Both the position numbers and the translations under genes were made by a program. Under the pieces are notes generated by a model that saw only the letters and a list, made by a program, of their open reading frames with translations, did not search any database and was not told where the DNA came from. 59,734 nt of DNA from Mycobacteriaceae bacterium 1482268.1 (GTDB lineage Bacteria > Actinomycetota > Actinomycetes > Mycobacteriales > Mycobacteriaceae), in assembly GCA_001665255.1 (NCBI GenBank), contig LZSH01000136.1, positions 1-59,734 on the forward strand. Direction: 5' to 3'. Positions 8,258 through 19,833 of this stretch are shown one piece after another (within the stretch, counting starts at the first letter, position 1; every line of letters starts with the position of its first letter).

Positions 8258-9139
8258 TCAGGCTAGCGATTCGCCCTCGCCTGCAAGGGCGAAACGACCG
8301 TCGGCCGTCTGCTCCACCAGCCCGTCGACAAGCAGTGAGACCAGCGCGCGGTCGCGCTGCGCGGTGTCGGTCAGCCAGGCGACGTCCAGTTCGGCACGTG
8401 TGACGGGAGAGTTGTTGCCGCGCAGCACATCCAGTAGACGCCCACGCACCTGCCGGTCGGTGCCCGCGTAGCGCTGAACTCGCCGCTGCGGCGTCGTCGA
8501 GGCCGGATGGCCCGCCGACCGCCATGTGCATACGCTCAGCGGACAGAGGCCGCAGCGCGGCGACCGTGCCGTGCACACCGTCGCGCCCAGCTCCATCAGC
8601 GCGACCGAGAACCGCGGTGCGTCAGCGCCTTTCGGCAGGAGCGCGTCGACGTCTTCGAGGTCGCGCGTCGACGATGACGCGGCGGCGTCGGCGCGACCGT
8701 GTACCGCGCGGGCCACCACCCGGCGTACGTTCGTATCGACGACCGGCACCCGCTGCTGGTAGGCGAAGCACGCGACGGCGCGCGCTGTGTATGTGCCGAT
8801 TCCCGGCAGCGACAGCAACGTCTCGACATCCGAGGGCACCACGTCGTCGTGCTCGTGCGCGATCACGATGGCGCATTCGTGCAGCCGCTTCGCCCGCCGC
8901 GGGTAGCCCAGCTTGCCCCACGCACGGAGGACGTCTGCCGCGTTCGCCGCTGCGGTAGCCGAGGGGGTGGGCCAGCGCGCCACCCACTCCAGCCAGATCG
9001 GCTCGACGCGCGCCACCGGCGTCTGCTGCAGCATGAACTCGCTGACCAACACCTGCCACGGCGTCACGCCCGGCCTGCGCCACGGCAGGTCTCGCTGCTC
9101 GCGTTCGTACCAAGCCAGTAGCTCGGTCGGATCGATCAT
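8258..9139 (-). CDS. mutY: A/G-specific adenine glycosylase MutY
   Basis: DNA repair glycosylase of 293 residues that removes adenine mispaired with 8-oxoguanine. It has the catalytic Glu region [13 protein letters not shown], a helix-hairpin-helix [11 protein letters not shown], the catalytic Asp in [11 protein letters not shown], and a cysteine cluster C-x6-C-x2-C-x4-C typical of the 4Fe-4S loop. ATG 9139 is used because family alignment begins at [11 protein letters not shown]; longer in-frame starts would run into canB. The divergent canB start lies only 25 bp away. The gene stops 4 bp before the cyclase gene start, consistent with one transcript. Confidence 0.92.
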   Translation of the reverse strand: MIDPTELLAWYEREQRDLPWRRPGVTPWQVLVSEFMLQQTPVARVEPIWLEWVARWPTPSATAAANAADVLRAWGKLGYPRRAKRLHECAIVIAHEHDDVVPSDVETLLSLPGIGTYTARAVACFAYQQRVPVVDTNVRRVVARAVHGRADAAASSSTRDLEDVDALLPKGADAPRFSVALMELGATVCTARSPRCGLCPLSVCTWRSAGHPASTTPQRRVQRYAGTDRQVRGRLLDVLRGNNSPVTRAELDVAWLTDTAQRDRALVSLLVDGLVEQTADGRFALAGEGESLA

Positions 9140-9164
9140 GACGGCCTCAGGCAGAATGACGGCC

Positions 9165-9785
9165 ATGCCCAACACGAACCCGGCGACAGCATGGAAGGCA
9201 CTCAAGGAGGGTAACGAGCGATTCGTCGCCGGAAAGCCCGAACATCCGAGTCAGAGCATCGAGCACCGGACGGCGCTCGCCGAGGGGCAGAAGCCCACAG
9301 CTGTGCTCTTCGGGTGCGCCGATAGTCGGGTGGCCGCGGAGATCATTTTCGACCAGGGTCTGGGCGACATGTTCGTGGTGCGCACCGCCGGCCACGTCAT
9401 CGATTCCGCGGTGCTCGGCTCGATCGAGTTTGCAGTCACGGTGCTCAACGTGCCGCTGATCGTGGTGCTCGGCCACGACAGCTGCGGGGCGGTGAAGGCG
9501 ACTGTTTCGGCGCTCGACGGCGGCGAGGTACCTCCGGGCTACGTACGTGACGTGGTCGAACGGGTCACACCCTCGATCCTGCTGGGCCGACGCGACGGCC
9601 TGAACCGAGTCGATGAACTCGAGGCCAGGCACGTCATCGAGACCGCCGCCCAACTGCGCGCCCGGTCGACCGCGATCGCCGAACGGCTCGACGCAGGCAC
9701 CGTCGCGATCGCCGGTGTCACCTATCACCTGGCCGACGGTCGGGCCGTCTTGCGGCATCATCTGGGGGACATCGGCGAAGGCTAA
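9165..9785 (+). CDS. canB: Beta-carbonic anhydrase CanB
   Basis: Beta-class carbonic anhydrase of 206 residues, close to M. tuberculosis CanB (Rv3588c). It interconverts CO2 and bicarbonate in the cytosol. The zinc ligands are visible in FGCADSRVA (Cys, with the Asp-Arg dyad) and LGHDSCGAV (His and Cys). ATG 9165 matches the family N-terminus MPNTNP; an in-frame ATG at 9156 would add three residues. The promoter must overlap the divergent mutY start. Confidence 0.92.
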   Translation: MPNTNPATAWKALKEGNERFVAGKPEHPSQSIEHRTALAEGQKPTAVLFGCADSRVAAEIIFDQGLGDMFVVRTAGHVIDSAVLGSIEFAVTVLNVPLIVVLGHDSCGAVKATVSALDGGEVPPGYVRDVVERVTPSILLGRRDGLNRVDELEARHVIETAAQLRARSTAIAERLDAGTVAIAGVTYHLADGRAVLRHHLGDIGEG

Positions 9786-9845
9786 CGGGCCGACACGCCG
9801 GTCCACCTCGGACGATTGTGCGTGACCTGGCCTTACCGTGAGTCT

Positions 9846-10622
9846 GTGCTGGATCTAGAGCCGCATGGCCCACTACCCACCCAGATTTACTGGCGCCGCA
9901 GGGCACTTGCGTTGGGCATCGCGGTCCTGGTCGTCGGAGTCGTCGCCGCAATCGTGGTCATGGTCGTCATGAGCACCTCCGGCGGCGAGACGAAGAACGC
10001 CGAAAAGCCAACGCCCGCACCGGCAGCCGCCCCGACACCGCTTCCCGGCGAGAACCCCGCGGTCAAGACGCCGATCGTGCCGCCAGCGGCCGTCAACGCT
10101 CCGGCCCCCACTCCGACCCCGACGGCCGCGGTTGTGCCGCCGCCGGTGCTGAAGGAGGGCGACGACTGCCCCGACTCCACCCTGGCCGTCAAAGGTGTCA
10201 CCAGCCAGCCGGAGTACGTCGTGGGCGATCAGCCGAAGTTCACCATGGTCGTCACCAACATCGGCTTGGTGGCCTGCAAGCGCGACGTCGGAGCGGCGGT
10301 GCTCGCCGCGTACGTCTACGGTCTGGACAACACGCGGCTGTGGTCCAACCTGGACTGCGCGCCGTCGAACGAGACCCTGGTCAAGACGTTCAACCCCGGT
10401 GAGCAGGTCACCACCGAGGTGACGTGGACCGGTATGGGCTCAGCGCCCAACTGCCCGCTGCCGCGCCAGCCGATCGGGCCTGGGACCTACAACCTGATGG
10501 TCCAGCTGGGCAATCTGCGGTCGGCGACGGTGCCGTTCGTCCTGGCTCAGCCGGCGCCACAGCCCGGGCCACCGGCAGATGGCGCCCCCGCGCCCCAGCA
10601 GGCGCCCGCACCCGCGGGCTAA
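9846..10622 (+). CDS. Proline-rich single-pass membrane protein (Rv3587c-like)
   Basis: Protein of 258 residues with a short cytosolic N-terminus, one transmembrane helix (about residues 20-42), a proline/alanine/threonine-rich linker (about 50-105) and an extracytoplasmic Ig-like domain containing paired cysteines. Another Pro/Ala-rich tail ends the protein. It corresponds to the conserved mycobacterial Rv3587c, of unknown function. The fold suggests a cell-wall-facing binding role. The start is GTG 9846. The stop codon TAA overlaps the stop of convergent disA within four shared bases (10619-10622). Confidence 0.75.
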   Translation: MLDLEPHGPLPTQIYWRRRALALGIAVLVVGVVAAIVVMVVMSTSGGETKNAEKPTPAPAAAPTPLPGENPAVKTPIVPPAAVNAPAPTPTPTAAVVPPPVLKEGDDCPDSTLAVKGVTSQPEYVVGDQPKFTMVVTNIGLVACKRDVGAAVLAAYVYGLDNTRLWSNLDCAPSNETLVKTFNPGEQVTTEVTWTGMGSAPNCPLPRQPIGPGTYNLMVQLGNLRSATVPFVLAQPAPQPGPPADGAPAPQQAPAPAG

Positions 10623-11728
10623 GCCAATCGGTCGGCGATCGTCGACTCCGCCAGCTGCGACAAACCCTCGCGGATATGGCGGGCCCACATCGAGCCGATG
10701 CCTTCGACCGATTGCAGGTCGCTCGCGCTGGCGGCCAACAGGCCCTGCAGCGATCCGAACGACCGCACCAGCAGGTCGACGTGGGCGAACTGCAGGCGCG
10801 GGATTCCCGCCATCGCCCGGTATCCGCGCGAGCTCATCGCCGAGTCCTGTGCTTCAGCCGTCGACGGATAACCGAAAACCCTTGCCAACGTGGTGAAGTC
10901 GAGTAGCTCGGTGTCGGACAGGCCATCGAGTTCCTCGAGCGTCGCGGTCACCTGCGCGGGGGTCGGTGGGTCAGGGTTGGCGTGGTAATCGCGCACGATC
11001 AGCTCGCGGGCGGTGTCGTTGTCGCCGACGAGTTCCTCCAGCTGGAGCTTCAACTGACGCCCGTCGGTACCGAGTTCCACGACGTCGGCATCGATTTCGA
11101 GGCTGATCCTGCGGACCATCTCCAGTCGTTGCACGACCGTCATCACGTCGCGCAGCGTGACGAAGTCCTCGATCTCGGCGGTCGACAGCTGCCTGCTCAC
11201 CTCGTCGAGACGGGACTTGTACCGCTCGAGTGTGTCGATGGTCTGGTTGGCACGCGACAGAATCGTCGCGGAGTCGGGCACCACGTGCCGCTCGCCCGCG
11301 ACGTATACGGTCACGATGCTCATCGAATGACTCACCGACACAACGGGATACCCGGTTTGAACCGCGGTGCGTTCGGCTGATCTGTGCCGGGTGCCCGATT
11401 CGTCGGTCGGGATGGACGGGTCGGGCACCAGTTGGACGTTCGCCCGCAAAATCCGGGTACCGTCGCTCGACAGCACGACCGCGCCGTCCATCTTCGACAG
11501 TTCACGCAGACGGGTCGGAGCGTAGGCGACGTCCAGCGAGAAGCCGCCGTCGCAGATGGTCTCGACGCTGTCGTCGTATCCGAGCACGATCAGTGCGCCG
11601 GTGCGGCCGCGCAGGATGCGCTCGAGGCCGTCGCGCAGCGCCGTGCCGGGGGCGAGCCTGCCGATCGTTTCGCGCAGAGTCGGACGGGCGAGTTGCACCA
11701 CGTTGCGACGTCTGGACTTCACGGCCAT
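10619..11728 (-). CDS. disA: DNA integrity scanning protein / diadenylate cyclase DisA
   Basis: Protein of 369 residues that makes cyclic di-AMP from two ATP. The N-terminal DAC domain has [11 protein letters not shown] (DGA motif) and [11 protein letters not shown] (RHR motif). A helical linker and a C-terminal helix-hairpin-helix DNA-binding domain ([19 protein letters not shown]) follow. In mycobacteria DisA is the c-di-AMP synthase. ATG 11728 overlaps the end of radA by 10 bp, so it is translationally coupled to radA, a known inhibitor of DisA activity in mycobacteria. Confidence 0.95.
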   Translation of the reverse strand: MAVKSRRRNVVQLARPTLRETIGRLAPGTALRDGLERILRGRTGALIVLGYDDSVETICDGGFSLDVAYAPTRLRELSKMDGAVVLSSDGTRILRANVQLVPDPSIPTDESGTRHRSAERTAVQTGYPVVSVSHSMSIVTVYVAGERHVVPDSATILSRANQTIDTLERYKSRLDEVSRQLSTAEIEDFVTLRDVMTVVQRLEMVRRISLEIDADVVELGTDGRQLKLQLEELVGDNDTARELIVRDYHANPDPPTPAQVTATLEELDGLSDTELLDFTTLARVFGYPSTAEAQDSAMSSRGYRAMAGIPRLQFAHVDLLVRSFGSLQGLLAASASDLQSVEGIGSMWARHIREGLSQLAESTIADRLA

Positions 11729-13125
11729 GGCCCCTCCTCGGAGCGGCCGCCCTTCACGCTGCTGCTGATCTCTGTCAGCACCCTCATGGCAGCGGTGATG
11801 TTGTCGGCCGCTATCGCCCGTAAGCCTATCGGCACCGTTTTCACACCGGGCGGAACTACCGCACACGTGAATCCGAGTCGGGCGGCCTCGGCCAGGCGCC
11901 GCTCCATGCCGCTGACCCTGCGCAGGTCGCCAGCCAGACCGACTTCGCCAATGGCGACGGTGGTCGTCGGCAGGGGCAGGTCGGCGTAGGCGGATGCGAT
12001 GGCCATCGCGACGGCGAGGTCCGACGAGGGGTCTGTCAGCCGCATCCCGCCGACCGTCGACAGGTAGATGTCGCATTGCGCGACCCTCAGGTGGGCCCGC
12101 TTCTCCAGCACCGCGGCGATCATCGCGGCGCGCGCGGAGTCGATACCGCTGACCGCGCGTCGGGGCGACGACGTCGTCGGAACGGCTATCAAAGCCTGCA
12201 CCTCCCCGATGAGGGGACGCTTGCCGTCGAGCGACACGGTCACCGCGGTGCCCGAAACCGGGGCCGGGCGTTGGTCGAGGAATAACCCGGAAGGGTCGGC
12301 GATGCACTCGATTCCGTTGTCGTGCAACATGAAACAGCCGACCTCGTCGGCGGCGCCGAACCGGTTCTTGACGCCGCGCACCATGCGCAGCGACGACGTC
12401 TTGTCGCCCTCGAAGTGCAGCACGACGTCGACAAGATGCTCCAGTGACCGCGGCCCGGCGATCGCGCCGTCCTTGGTGACGTGGCCGACCAGAATGATCG
12501 CGACCCCGGTGGTCTTCGCCGTCATCGTCAGTGCCGTCGTCACCGCGCGCACCTGGGTGACGCCGCCGGTCACCCCGTCGGCTTCGGTCGTCGACATCGT
12601 CTGCACCGAATCCACCACCACCAGCGTCGGTTTGACTTCGTCGATGTGGCCCAGAGCGGTCTGCAGATCGGATTCGGCGGCCAGATAGACCTCATCGTGG
12701 TGGCAGCCGGTGCGCTCGGCGCGCATCCGGATCTGGCCCGCGGACTCCTCGCCGGACAGATACAGCGCCCGGCGCCCGGCCTCGGCCCAGCGGTGCGCCA
12801 CCTCGAGCAGCAGCGTCGACTTGCCGACGCCGGGATCACCGGCGAGCAGCGTGACCGAGCCGGGAACAATGCCGCCGCCGAGTACGCGGTCCAGCTCGCT
12901 GACACCGGTCTGATAGTGCCTGGTGCTGCCAGGATCGATGGAGCTAATCGGAACGGCGGGCGTCGTGGGCGCCACCGCGCGCCGAATCGCCGAGCCGTTG
13001 ACAGCGGCCAGCACAGCTACTTCGTCGACCGTCCCCCAGGTGCCGCAGTCGGGGCAGCGGCCCACCCACTTCGCGGTGACGTGGTGGCACTCCGAACAGC
13101 GGTATTGCGAACGTGCCTTGGCCAC
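11719..13125 (-). CDS. radA: DNA repair protein RadA (Sms)
   Basis: Branch-migration ATPase of 468 residues acting in homologous recombination. An N-terminal zinc finger (CSEC, then CPDC near residues 10-28) is followed by a RecA-like core with Walker [10 protein letters not shown], the RadA-specific KNRFG motif, and a C-terminal Lon-protease-like domain. It is co-transcribed and overlapping with disA. The start ATG at 13125 matches the family N-terminus [14 protein letters not shown] 44-bp gap separates it from upstream lpqE on the same strand. Confidence 0.95.
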   Translation of the reverse strand: MAKARSQYRCSECHHVTAKWVGRCPDCGTWGTVDEVAVLAAVNGSAIRRAVAPTTPAVPISSIDPGSTRHYQTGVSELDRVLGGGIVPGSVTLLAGDPGVGKSTLLLEVAHRWAEAGRRALYLSGEESAGQIRMRAERTGCHHDEVYLAAESDLQTALGHIDEVKPTLVVVDSVQTMSTTEADGVTGGVTQVRAVTTALTMTAKTTGVAIILVGHVTKDGAIAGPRSLEHLVDVVLHFEGDKTSSLRMVRGVKNRFGAADEVGCFMLHDNGIECIADPSGLFLDQRPAPVSGTAVTVSLDGKRPLIGEVQALIAVPTTSSPRRAVSGIDSARAAMIAAVLEKRAHLRVAQCDIYLSTVGGMRLTDPSSDLAVAMAIASAYADLPLPTTTVAIGEVGLAGDLRRVSGMERRLAEAARLGFTCAVVPPGVKTVPIGLRAIAADNITAAMRVLTEISSSVKGGRSEEGPWP

Positions 13126-13169
13126 GGTGCGACGGTATCGGGCACCGGTGACAGATTCGGTCAGATCCT

Positions 13170-13763
13170 CTAGTGGTGACCGCTCGTGTCGCCGGGCTCG
13201 TCGTGGGACGCGTCGCCGGCCGGGTCGCGGCGCGGCGCCTCACCCGCCGAGAGCGGCACGGGAACCGTGAGCTGGCCCGCCTTCTGGAAGTTGAAGGTGA
13301 AGTTGTAGGTCAGGCCGTTCGTGATGGGCTTGCTGAGGACGACTTTGGCCTTTGCCGCGTCCGCGGTCCCGGCCTGCTCGAGTGCTTCGATCTGGCCGTC
13401 GGGCTGGCCAACGACGAGTACGTCTCCTGCGGGAAGCGACGTGTCACCGGACAGCGACACCGTGCCGAAATCGGACGTTATCGACGTCAGCTTGTCGGCG
13501 CTGTCGGGAGATTGGTTGGAAGCGACGAACAGCAACTCCACTTCGGTGCCCGGCTGTACGTAATCCGACTTCTGCGGGGCCCGCAGGAACACGTTGCGCA
13601 GCGTGAGGTCGCCGACCGTTGCTGCGGTGCCGTTGACCGCCGCCTGCTGGGTGGCAGTCTGGGAGATCTGTCCGGCGCTGCAGCCGGAGAGGGTGACAGC
13701 AGCCAGCGCACATGCCGCCAGCACCACGGTTGCGCCGGAACGGCGGGACTTGAAGCGGTTCAC
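13170..13763 (-). CDS. lpqE: Lipoprotein LpqE
   Basis: Exported lipoprotein of 197 residues: basic N-terminus ([10 protein letters not shown]), hydrophobic core and lipobox LSGC near residue 28. The mature part is a beta-rich domain like that of copper-chaperone/PCu(A)C-like or Ig-like proteins, ending in a His/Asp-rich tail ([12 protein letters not shown]) that could bind metal. It matches LpqE (Rv3584) by sequence and position next to radA. Its function is unknown. The divergent 283-bp region to carD holds both promoters. Confidence 0.85.
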   Translation of the reverse strand: MNRFKSRRSGATVVLAACALAAVTLSGCSAGQISQTATQQAAVNGTAATVGDLTLRNVFLRAPQKSDYVQPGTEVELLFVASNQSPDSADKLTSITSDFGTVSLSGDTSLPAGDVLVVGQPDGQIEALEQAGTADAAKAKVVLSKPITNGLTYNFTFNFQKAGQLTVPVPLSAGEAPRRDPAGDASHDEPGDTSGHH

Positions 13764-13977
13764 CCAGAAGCCTCCTGCTCGGCCGGATCTGTTCGACTAT
13801 GCACAGTAGTAGGTGGTGGTTGGCGACGGTAGCGGAGGTGTCGACGTCAGCTGTCGCGTTTGCCGCGAAGCATCCACAGGCACGTGAGAGGGGCCGCGGG
13901 GCGGTCGCTGGCGCTGCGCCGCCTTGCACGGAATCGTCACCCTGTCAACCCCTACCCTTCACCTGCGATGCCCCTGA

Positions 13978-14535
<558 letters not shown>

Positions 14536-14539
14536 CCGC

Positions 14540-15205
14540 ATGAGCACGGTCGCCGTTGTCCCGGCCGCAGGGTCCGGGGAGCGGTTAGCCGCAGGCGCGC
14601 CCAAGGCGTTCGTCAATCTGCATGGTCGGCCCATGCTGGAGCACGCGCTCGGCGGGCTGCGTGACTCCGGCGTCATCGACACCGTGGTGGTGGCCGTGCC
14701 CCCCAACCGCACTGACGAGGCCAAGCTGGTGTTCGGCGGCGATGCCGTCATCGTCGCGGGCGGCTCGGATCGCACAGAATCGGTCCGGCTCGCCCTCGCC
14801 GCGGCGGGCGACGCCGAATTCGTTCTCGTCCATGACGCCGCGCGTGCTCTCACCCCGCCATCGCTGATCGTGCGGGTAGTGACGGCGCTCAAGGACGGCC
14901 ATCCCGCCGTAGTGCCAGCACTACCGGTCTGCGACACCATCAAGGCCGTCGACGCCAACGGCGTCGTGCTCGGCACGCCGGAGCGCGCGGGGCTGCGGGC
15001 CGTGCAGACGCCGCAGGGTTTTCGGACCGAGGTGCTTCGCCGCGCCTACGACCGGATGGGTGCGGGCGGGTTCACCGACGACGCGTCGGTGGTCGAGGCG
15101 ACCGGGACACCGGTACAGGTCGTCGAGGGCGATCCGCTGGCCTTCAAGATCACCACCCCGAATGACCTGCTGCTCGCAGAGGCGCTGCTCGGCGGCGCCG
15201 CGTGA
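14540..15205 (+). CDS. ispD: 2-C-methyl-D-erythritol 4-phosphate cytidylyltransferase IspD
   Basis: MEP-pathway enzyme of 221 residues that joins CTP to methylerythritol phosphate. The nucleotide-binding N-terminus PAAGSGERL, the HDAARAL segment and the C-terminal [12 protein letters not shown] are characteristic. ATG 14540 starts 4 bp after carD stops; longer in-frame starts lie inside carD. Its end overlaps ispF by four bases (GTGA), so the two successive pathway steps are translated together. Confidence 0.95.
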   Translation: MSTVAVVPAAGSGERLAAGAPKAFVNLHGRPMLEHALGGLRDSGVIDTVVVAVPPNRTDEAKLVFGGDAVIVAGGSDRTESVRLALAAAGDAEFVLVHDAARALTPPSLIVRVVTALKDGHPAVVPALPVCDTIKAVDANGVVLGTPERAGLRAVQTPQGFRTEVLRRAYDRMGAGGFTDDASVVEATGTPVQVVEGDPLAFKITTPNDLLLAEALLGGAA

Positions 15206-15678
15206 GCATCCCACGGGTCGGGCTCGGCGTGGACGTCCATCCCATCGAGGCCGGCAGGCCGTGCCGGCTGCTGGGACTGCTGTTCGACGGCGCCGACGGC
15301 TGTGCCGGGCATTCGGACGGCGACGTGGCCGTCCACGCGCTGTGCGACGCGCTGCTGAGTGCCGCGGGACTCGGCGACATCGGCGGGGTGTTTGGCACCG
15401 ATGACCCGCGCTGGGCCGGTGTCAGCGGCGCGGACATGTTGCGTCACGTGCACAGCCTGGTGCGCGCCGAGGGCTTCCGGGTGGGTAACGCGGCGGTGCA
15501 GGTGATCGGGAACCGGCCGAAGGTCGGTCCGCGACGAGCCGAAGCCCAGCAGGTGCTTTCCGAGCTGCTCGATGCTCCTGTGTCGGTGTCGGCGACCACG
15601 ACCGACGGCCTCGGACTGACCGGCCGCGGCGAAGGATTGGCCGCCATCGCGACCGCCTTGGTGGTTGAGACCGAATAG
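15202..15678 (+). CDS. ispF: 2-C-methyl-D-erythritol 2,4-cyclodiphosphate synthase IspF
   Basis: Trimeric zinc enzyme of 158 residues that cyclises CDP-ME 2-phosphate in isoprenoid synthesis. The metal-binding GVDVHP near residue 9 and [11 protein letters not shown] near residue 36 are present, as is the C-terminal [14 protein letters not shown]. The start is GTG 15202, overlapping the ispD stop. IspE is not in the window, so the pathway is split as in other mycobacteria. Confidence 0.95.
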   Translation: MSIPRVGLGVDVHPIEAGRPCRLLGLLFDGADGCAGHSDGDVAVHALCDALLSAAGLGDIGGVFGTDDPRWAGVSGADMLRHVHSLVRAEGFRVGNAAVQVIGNRPKVGPRRAEAQQVLSELLDAPVSVSATTTDGLGLTGRGEGLAAIATALVVETE

Positions 15679-15697
15679 GCCGGTAAGCTGGCCCGTC

Positions 15698-17107
15698 GTG
15701 ACCGACCTGCGGCTATACGACACGATGACGGGCGCTGTCCGTGACTTCGTGCCGGTGCGTGCCGGCCATGTGTCGATCTATCTGTGTGGCGCCACGGTCC
15801 AAGGCCTACCGCACATCGGTCACGTCCGCAGCGGGGTCGCGTTCGACGTGCTGCGGCGGTGGCTGCTGGCCAAGGATTTCGACGTGGCGTTCATCCGCAA
15901 CGTCACCGACATCGACGACAAAATTCTGAACAAGGCCGCCGACGCGGGCAGGCCGTGGTGGGAGTGGGCGGCCACCTACGAGCGCGCGTTTTCCGCCGCA
16001 TACGACGCGCTGGGTGTGCTGCCTCCGTCGGCCGAGCCGCGCGCGACCGGTCACATCACGCAGATGGTCGAGCTGATCGAGCGACTGATCGACCGTGGCT
16101 ACGCCTACGCCAGCGGCGGCGACGTCTACTTCTCCGTGTTGCGCATGCTCCCAAAGCCCGGCTACGGCAAGCTGTCCGGCCACAAGTTCGACGACGTGCA
16201 CCAGGGTGAGGGCGTCGCGACCGGTAAGCGCGACCAACGCGACTTCACGTTGTGGAAGGGCGAGAAGCCCGGCGAACCGTCGTGGCCGACGCCGTGGGGT
16301 CGGGGCCGCCCCGGTTGGCACACCGAATGCGTCGCGATGTGTGAGACCTACCTGGGTGCCGAGTTCGACATCCATGCCGGCGGTATGGATCTGGTCTTTC
16401 CCCACCACGAGAACGAGATCGCCCAGGCCGAGGCCGCCGGTGACGCGTTCGCGCGGTACTGGCTGCACAACGGCTGGGTCACCATGGGCGGCGAGAAGAT
16501 GAGCAAGTCGCTGGGCAATGTGCTCGCGATACCTGCTGTGCTGCAACGGGTTCGGCCCGCCGAGCTGCGGTACTACCTCGGCAGCGCGCACTACCGGTCG
16601 ATGCTCGAATTCTCCGAGACCGCCCTGCAGGATGCGGCGAAGGCTTACACCGGGATCGAGGATTTCCTGCACCGGGTGCGTAACCGGGTCGGCGCCGTCG
16701 CGCCGGGGGAGTGGACGCCGGAATTCGCGGCCGCGCTCGACGATGATCTGTCGGTACCGATTGCGCTTGCCGAGGTGCACGCCGCGCGCGCGGAGGGCAA
16801 CCGGGCTCTCGAGGCCGGCGACCATGACACGGCGATGGCCCGTGCCGCATCGGTGCGGGCGATGATGGGCATCCTCGGCTGCGATCCGCTCGACGAACGC
16901 TGGGAGTCGCGCGACGAGACCTCTGCGGCCCTGGCCGCGGTTGATGTGTTGGTACACGCGGAGATTCAGCGCCGCCAGGAGGCACGTGAGCGCAGGGACT
17001 GGGCGGAGGCTGACGCGATCCGCGACCGGTTGAAGCAGGCGGGTGTCGAGGTCACCGACACCGCCGACGGGCCGCAATGGACACTGCTGGACGGGTATTC
17101 GAAGTAG
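15698..17107 (+). CDS. cysS: Cysteinyl-tRNA synthetase CysS
   Basis: Class Ia aminoacyl-tRNA synthetase of 469 residues. Motifs: [13 protein letters not shown] (a zinc Cys plus the HIGH sequence), zinc-site residues around [10 protein letters not shown] and HHENE, and [10 protein letters not shown] (KMSKS). The length equals mycobacterial CysS1. GTG 15698 is chosen to match the family N-terminus VTDLRLYDT. The gene lies 19 bp after ispF and ends immediately before rlmB. Confidence 0.95.
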   Translation: MTDLRLYDTMTGAVRDFVPVRAGHVSIYLCGATVQGLPHIGHVRSGVAFDVLRRWLLAKDFDVAFIRNVTDIDDKILNKAADAGRPWWEWAATYERAFSAAYDALGVLPPSAEPRATGHITQMVELIERLIDRGYAYASGGDVYFSVLRMLPKPGYGKLSGHKFDDVHQGEGVATGKRDQRDFTLWKGEKPGEPSWPTPWGRGRPGWHTECVAMCETYLGAEFDIHAGGMDLVFPHHENEIAQAEAAGDAFARYWLHNGWVTMGGEKMSKSLGNVLAIPAVLQRVRPAELRYYLGSAHYRSMLEFSETALQDAAKAYTGIEDFLHRVRNRVGAVAPGEWTPEFAAALDDDLSVPIALAEVHAARAEGNRALEAGDHDTAMARAASVRAMMGILGCDPLDERWESRDETSAALAAVDVLVHAEIQRRQEARERRDWAEADAIRDRLKQAGVEVTDTADGPQWTLLDGYSK

Positions 17108-18043
17108 ATGGCCGGAAACTCGCAGCGCCGCGGCGCGGTCCGCAAGGCGGGCACAAAGAAGGGGCCCAAGGTCGGCTCGGGTGGTGTGCGTCGTCGCGGG
17201 CTCGAGGGCCGTGGTGCGACGCCGCCTGCGCACATGCGGCCCAACCATCCGGCGGCCAAACGTGCCAAGGTGCAGGAGCGGCGCCGCCAGAACAGACGCA
17301 CCGACGACTTCGAGGTGGTACTCGGTCGCAACCCGGTGTTGGAGTGCCTGCGCGCAGGTGTGCCCGCGACAGCGCTCTACGTCGCGTTGGGCGCAGAGGC
17401 CGACGAGCGGCTGACCGAATCGGTACGGCGGGCGGCCGACGCGGGCATCTCGATCCTCGAAGTGCCGCGCGGCGACCTCGACCGCCTCAGTGCCAACGGG
17501 TTGCACCAGGGGATAGCGCTGCAGGTGCCGCCGTATGAGTACGCACACCCCGACGACCTGCTTGCCGCCGCGTCCGCCGACAGCACACCCGCGCTTCTGG
17601 TTGCGCTGGACAACATCTCCGATCCGCGCAACTTGGGTGCCATCGTTCGGTCGGTGGCGGGGTTCGGCGGACATGGCGTCCTGATTCCGCAGAGACGGTC
17701 AGCGTCGGTCACCGCGGTCGCGTGGCGGACCAGCGCCGGCGCCGCCGCCAGGTTGCCGGTTGCCAGGGCGACGAATCTCAATCGGACACTGAAGAATTGG
17801 CACGATAGCGGTCTACAGGTGATCGGCCTCGACGCAGAGAGCGACACCACCCTCGACGAGCTCGATGGCACAGACCCTTTGGTCGTGGTGGTCGGCTCAG
17901 AAGGCAAAGGACTGTCACGGCTGGTGCGGGAGAACTGTGACGCGGTGGTGTCCATCCCGATGGCCGGGCCGACGGAGTCACTCAACGCATCGGTGGCCGC
18001 AGGCGTGGTCCTGGCCGAAATCGCCCGACAGCGGCGGGCTTAG
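17108..18043 (+). CDS. rlmB: 23S rRNA 2'-O-ribose methyltransferase, RlmB/TrmH (SpoU) family
   Basis: SPOUT methyltransferase of 311 residues. A basic N-terminal extension (residues 1-65, rich in Arg/Lys) precedes an L30e-like substrate-binding domain (about 68-140) and the SpoU catalytic domain with [29 protein letters not shown] and [15 protein letters not shown]. The family methylates G2251 of 23S rRNA in bacteria, and the exact target here is inferred. It begins on the base after the cysS stop. Its TAG stop shares three bases with the convergent SGNH gene stop. Confidence 0.88.
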   Translation: MAGNSQRRGAVRKAGTKKGPKVGSGGVRRRGLEGRGATPPAHMRPNHPAAKRAKVQERRRQNRRTDDFEVVLGRNPVLECLRAGVPATALYVALGAEADERLTESVRRAADAGISILEVPRGDLDRLSANGLHQGIALQVPPYEYAHPDDLLAAASADSTPALLVALDNISDPRNLGAIVRSVAGFGGHGVLIPQRRSASVTAVAWRTSAGAAARLPVARATNLNRTLKNWHDSGLQVIGLDAESDTTLDELDGTDPLVVVVGSEGKGLSRLVRENCDAVVSIPMAGPTESLNASVAAGVVLAEIARQRRA

Positions 18044-18804
18044 CGCACTCTCGTCAGCGTCGACAACTTCGGCTCGATGCCTGCGCCTCGCTTGGCCAGT
18101 CGCATTCTCTTGGCGACATAGGGCGCCGCGAAAGCCGCGGTCCACCGAAGATTCGACCGGAAGTCGCGCACCGGTGGTTCGGATGAGAGCAGCGCAGCCG
18201 ACCGGCTGGTGAGCGTATGGGAAACATTGAGTGTGTCAAGCACTTTCGCGGCGAACCGCTCATGTCCCAGCGGTGACAGGTGGATGCGATCACCGTCCCA
18301 CAGCCTGGAGTCGCGAAACTCGGCGAAGCGCCAGAAATCCACCAGCTGCAGGCCGATGTCGTCAGCGATTCCGCGCAGCAGTTCGTTGTAGACGGCGGCC
18401 CGGCCTCTCAGCCGCCGAAACAGGGGCACCGTGCCCAGGTCGGCTGCGGTGAAGGCAAGCACAACTGCACCCGTCTGCTGCAGTTGCTTGAGGCCCTCGG
18501 CGTATCTGGACATCATCGCGTCGACGTCGTTGCGCAACAAGATCAGATTGTTCATCCCCGCATAGATGGTGACGAGGTCGGGCTCGAGCATGACCGCGGT
18601 CTGAACTTGCTCGTTGAGGATCTCGTCCATCCGCCTGCCGCGCACCGCGAGGTTGGCGTAGCGGAGATCGGGGTTCGCCTGAGCCAATGCGGCTGCGACG
18701 TGATCTGCCCATCCACGCAAGCCGTTGGGGCTTGCCGGGTGCGGGTCGCCGACACCCTCGGTGAACGAGTCGCCGAGTGCCACATAGCGCGTGAACACGA
18801 CCAC
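18040..18804 (-). CDS. SGNH/GDSL-family hydrolase
   Basis: Esterase/lipase-like protein with the four SGNH blocks: ALGDSFTEG (Ser), the Gly block at about NLAVRGRRM, the Asn block YAGMNNLI and, near the C-terminus, [11 protein letters not shown] with the Asp-His pair. It lacks a signal peptide. The start is uncertain: GTG 18804 or GTG 18798 put the first beta strand near the N-terminus as in relatives, while ATG 18846 would add 14 unusual residues. The substrate is unknown. It is convergent with rlmB, sharing stop bases. Confidence 0.78.
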   Translation of the reverse strand: MVVFTRYVALGDSFTEGVGDPHPASPNGLRGWADHVAAALAQANPDLRYANLAVRGRRMDEILNEQVQTAVMLEPDLVTIYAGMNNLILLRNDVDAMMSRYAEGLKQLQQTGAVVLAFTAADLGTVPLFRRLRGRAAVYNELLRGIADDIGLQLVDFWRFAEFRDSRLWDGDRIHLSPLGHERFAAKVLDTLNVSHTLTSRSAALLSSEPPVRDFRSNLRWTAAFAAPYVAKRMRLAKRGAGIEPKLSTLTRVR

Positions 18805-18943
18805 GGCATCAATTTTGCGGATCGCGTGGCGGATCGCTAATCGCATCGCGGTCGATCAACGACTAGACGTCAACCATCCCAACATTGTTCGCGGTGTTGT
18901 AACCCATGCTTAAGCAAGCCCGGGAGTCGCTCGGGCCACCGAC

Positions 18944-18970
18944 CTAAAAGGGTAGGAGTTTGTTGTGTTG
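18944..18970 (-). repeat. Remnant of a 13E12-repeat 3' end
   Basis: These 27 bases match 22 of 27 with 19834-19860, which is the end of the intact 13E12/DUF222 HNH gene downstream. Both are in the same orientation and both include the stop codon. The two copies bracket the dienelactone hydrolase gene. No further similarity is obvious, so this is a very short remnant. Confidence 0.55.
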
Positions 18971-19028
18971 CCGCCTCCTGGATATCTATTTGTTCATTCG
19001 GCTGTAGGCGCAAGACTCTGTGTCCACA

Positions 19029-19745
19029 ATGTCGGCGATGCCAAACACCAATACCACCTATCCCGCGCCGGCCGGTCCGGTCCCGGCGTATCGGGCCACG
19101 CCGACTTCGCCCGGTCCGTGGCCGGGCGTGGTCATCCTGCACGACGGGTTCGGTATGACCCGCGATATCGTGCGGATCACCGACCGTTTCGCCGCCAACG
19201 GATATCTGTCAATAACACCGTGGCTGTTCCATCGAGGCAACAAGATCACGTGCATCGTACGCACACTTCAGGCCCTCAGAAACGGTGAAGGGGTAGCACT
19301 CGACGACATCATCGCTGCACGCGGACACCTGACTGCTGACCGGCGATGCACCGGCAAGGTGGGCGTAGTTGGGTTTTGCATGGGCGGTGGCTTCTGCCTC
19401 GTGCTCGCTCCACGCGGGCTGTTCGATGCCTCCGCACCGAACTATGCCGACTGGCCGAAAGATCGTTCCACTCTGGTGAACTCATGCCCAACCGTGGCCA
19501 GTTATGGCGCGAGGGACCCATTGCTCAAAAACGCGGCAGCCACACTCGAGACTTTCCTCGCTGAGGGCGATGTGCCGCGCGACATCAAGGAGTATCCGAA
19601 GGTCGGCCACTGCTTCATGAACGACTTCGGGATTAGAGGGCCGTTGAAGGTGATCCAATCCATCGCCAGGATGTCGTACTCGGAACCCGAGGCTGAAGAC
19701 GCGTGGCAGCGGATCTTCGCATTCTTCGACACATATCTGATGTGA
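19029..19745 (+). CDS. Dienelactone hydrolase family protein
   Basis: Alpha/beta hydrolase of about 238 residues with a cysteine nucleophile: VGFCMGGGFC (G-x-C-x-G-G), Asp in SYGARDPLL and His in VGHCFMND, which is the dienelactone hydrolase triad. Such enzymes open lactones in aromatic catabolism, but many actinobacterial members have unknown substrates. Starts at GTG 19020, ATG 19029 and ATG 19038 are all possible; 19029 is listed. The gene is isolated between two ends of a 13E12-type repeat, suggesting it was brought in or left behind by recombination. Confidence 0.8.
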   Translation: MSAMPNTNTTYPAPAGPVPAYRATPTSPGPWPGVVILHDGFGMTRDIVRITDRFAANGYLSITPWLFHRGNKITCIVRTLQALRNGEGVALDDIIAARGHLTADRRCTGKVGVVGFCMGGGFCLVLAPRGLFDASAPNYADWPKDRSTLVNSCPTVASYGARDPLLKNAAATLETFLAEGDVPRDIKEYPKVGHCFMNDFGIRGPLKVIQSIARMSYSEPEAEDAWQRIFAFFDTYLM

Positions 19746-19833
19746 ACCTCCGCATGCTGACGAAGCGGGCAACTCGGGCCAATCACATACCCAGCCGACG
19801 AAGGGCATGGGAACTCCGGGCTGTGCCGGCAGC

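Noticed and set aside
11729..12307. N-terminal extension of disA in frame upstream of 11728
   Set aside because: The extension lies inside radA in another frame and has no DisA similarity; the family start is [13 protein letters not shown] at 11728.
15806..17674. Very long open frame on the minus strand across cysS and rlmB
   Set aside because: It is antisense to two unmistakable genes, has no family match that I recognise, and is rich in Arg/His/Pro as expected of the shadow of a GC-rich gene.
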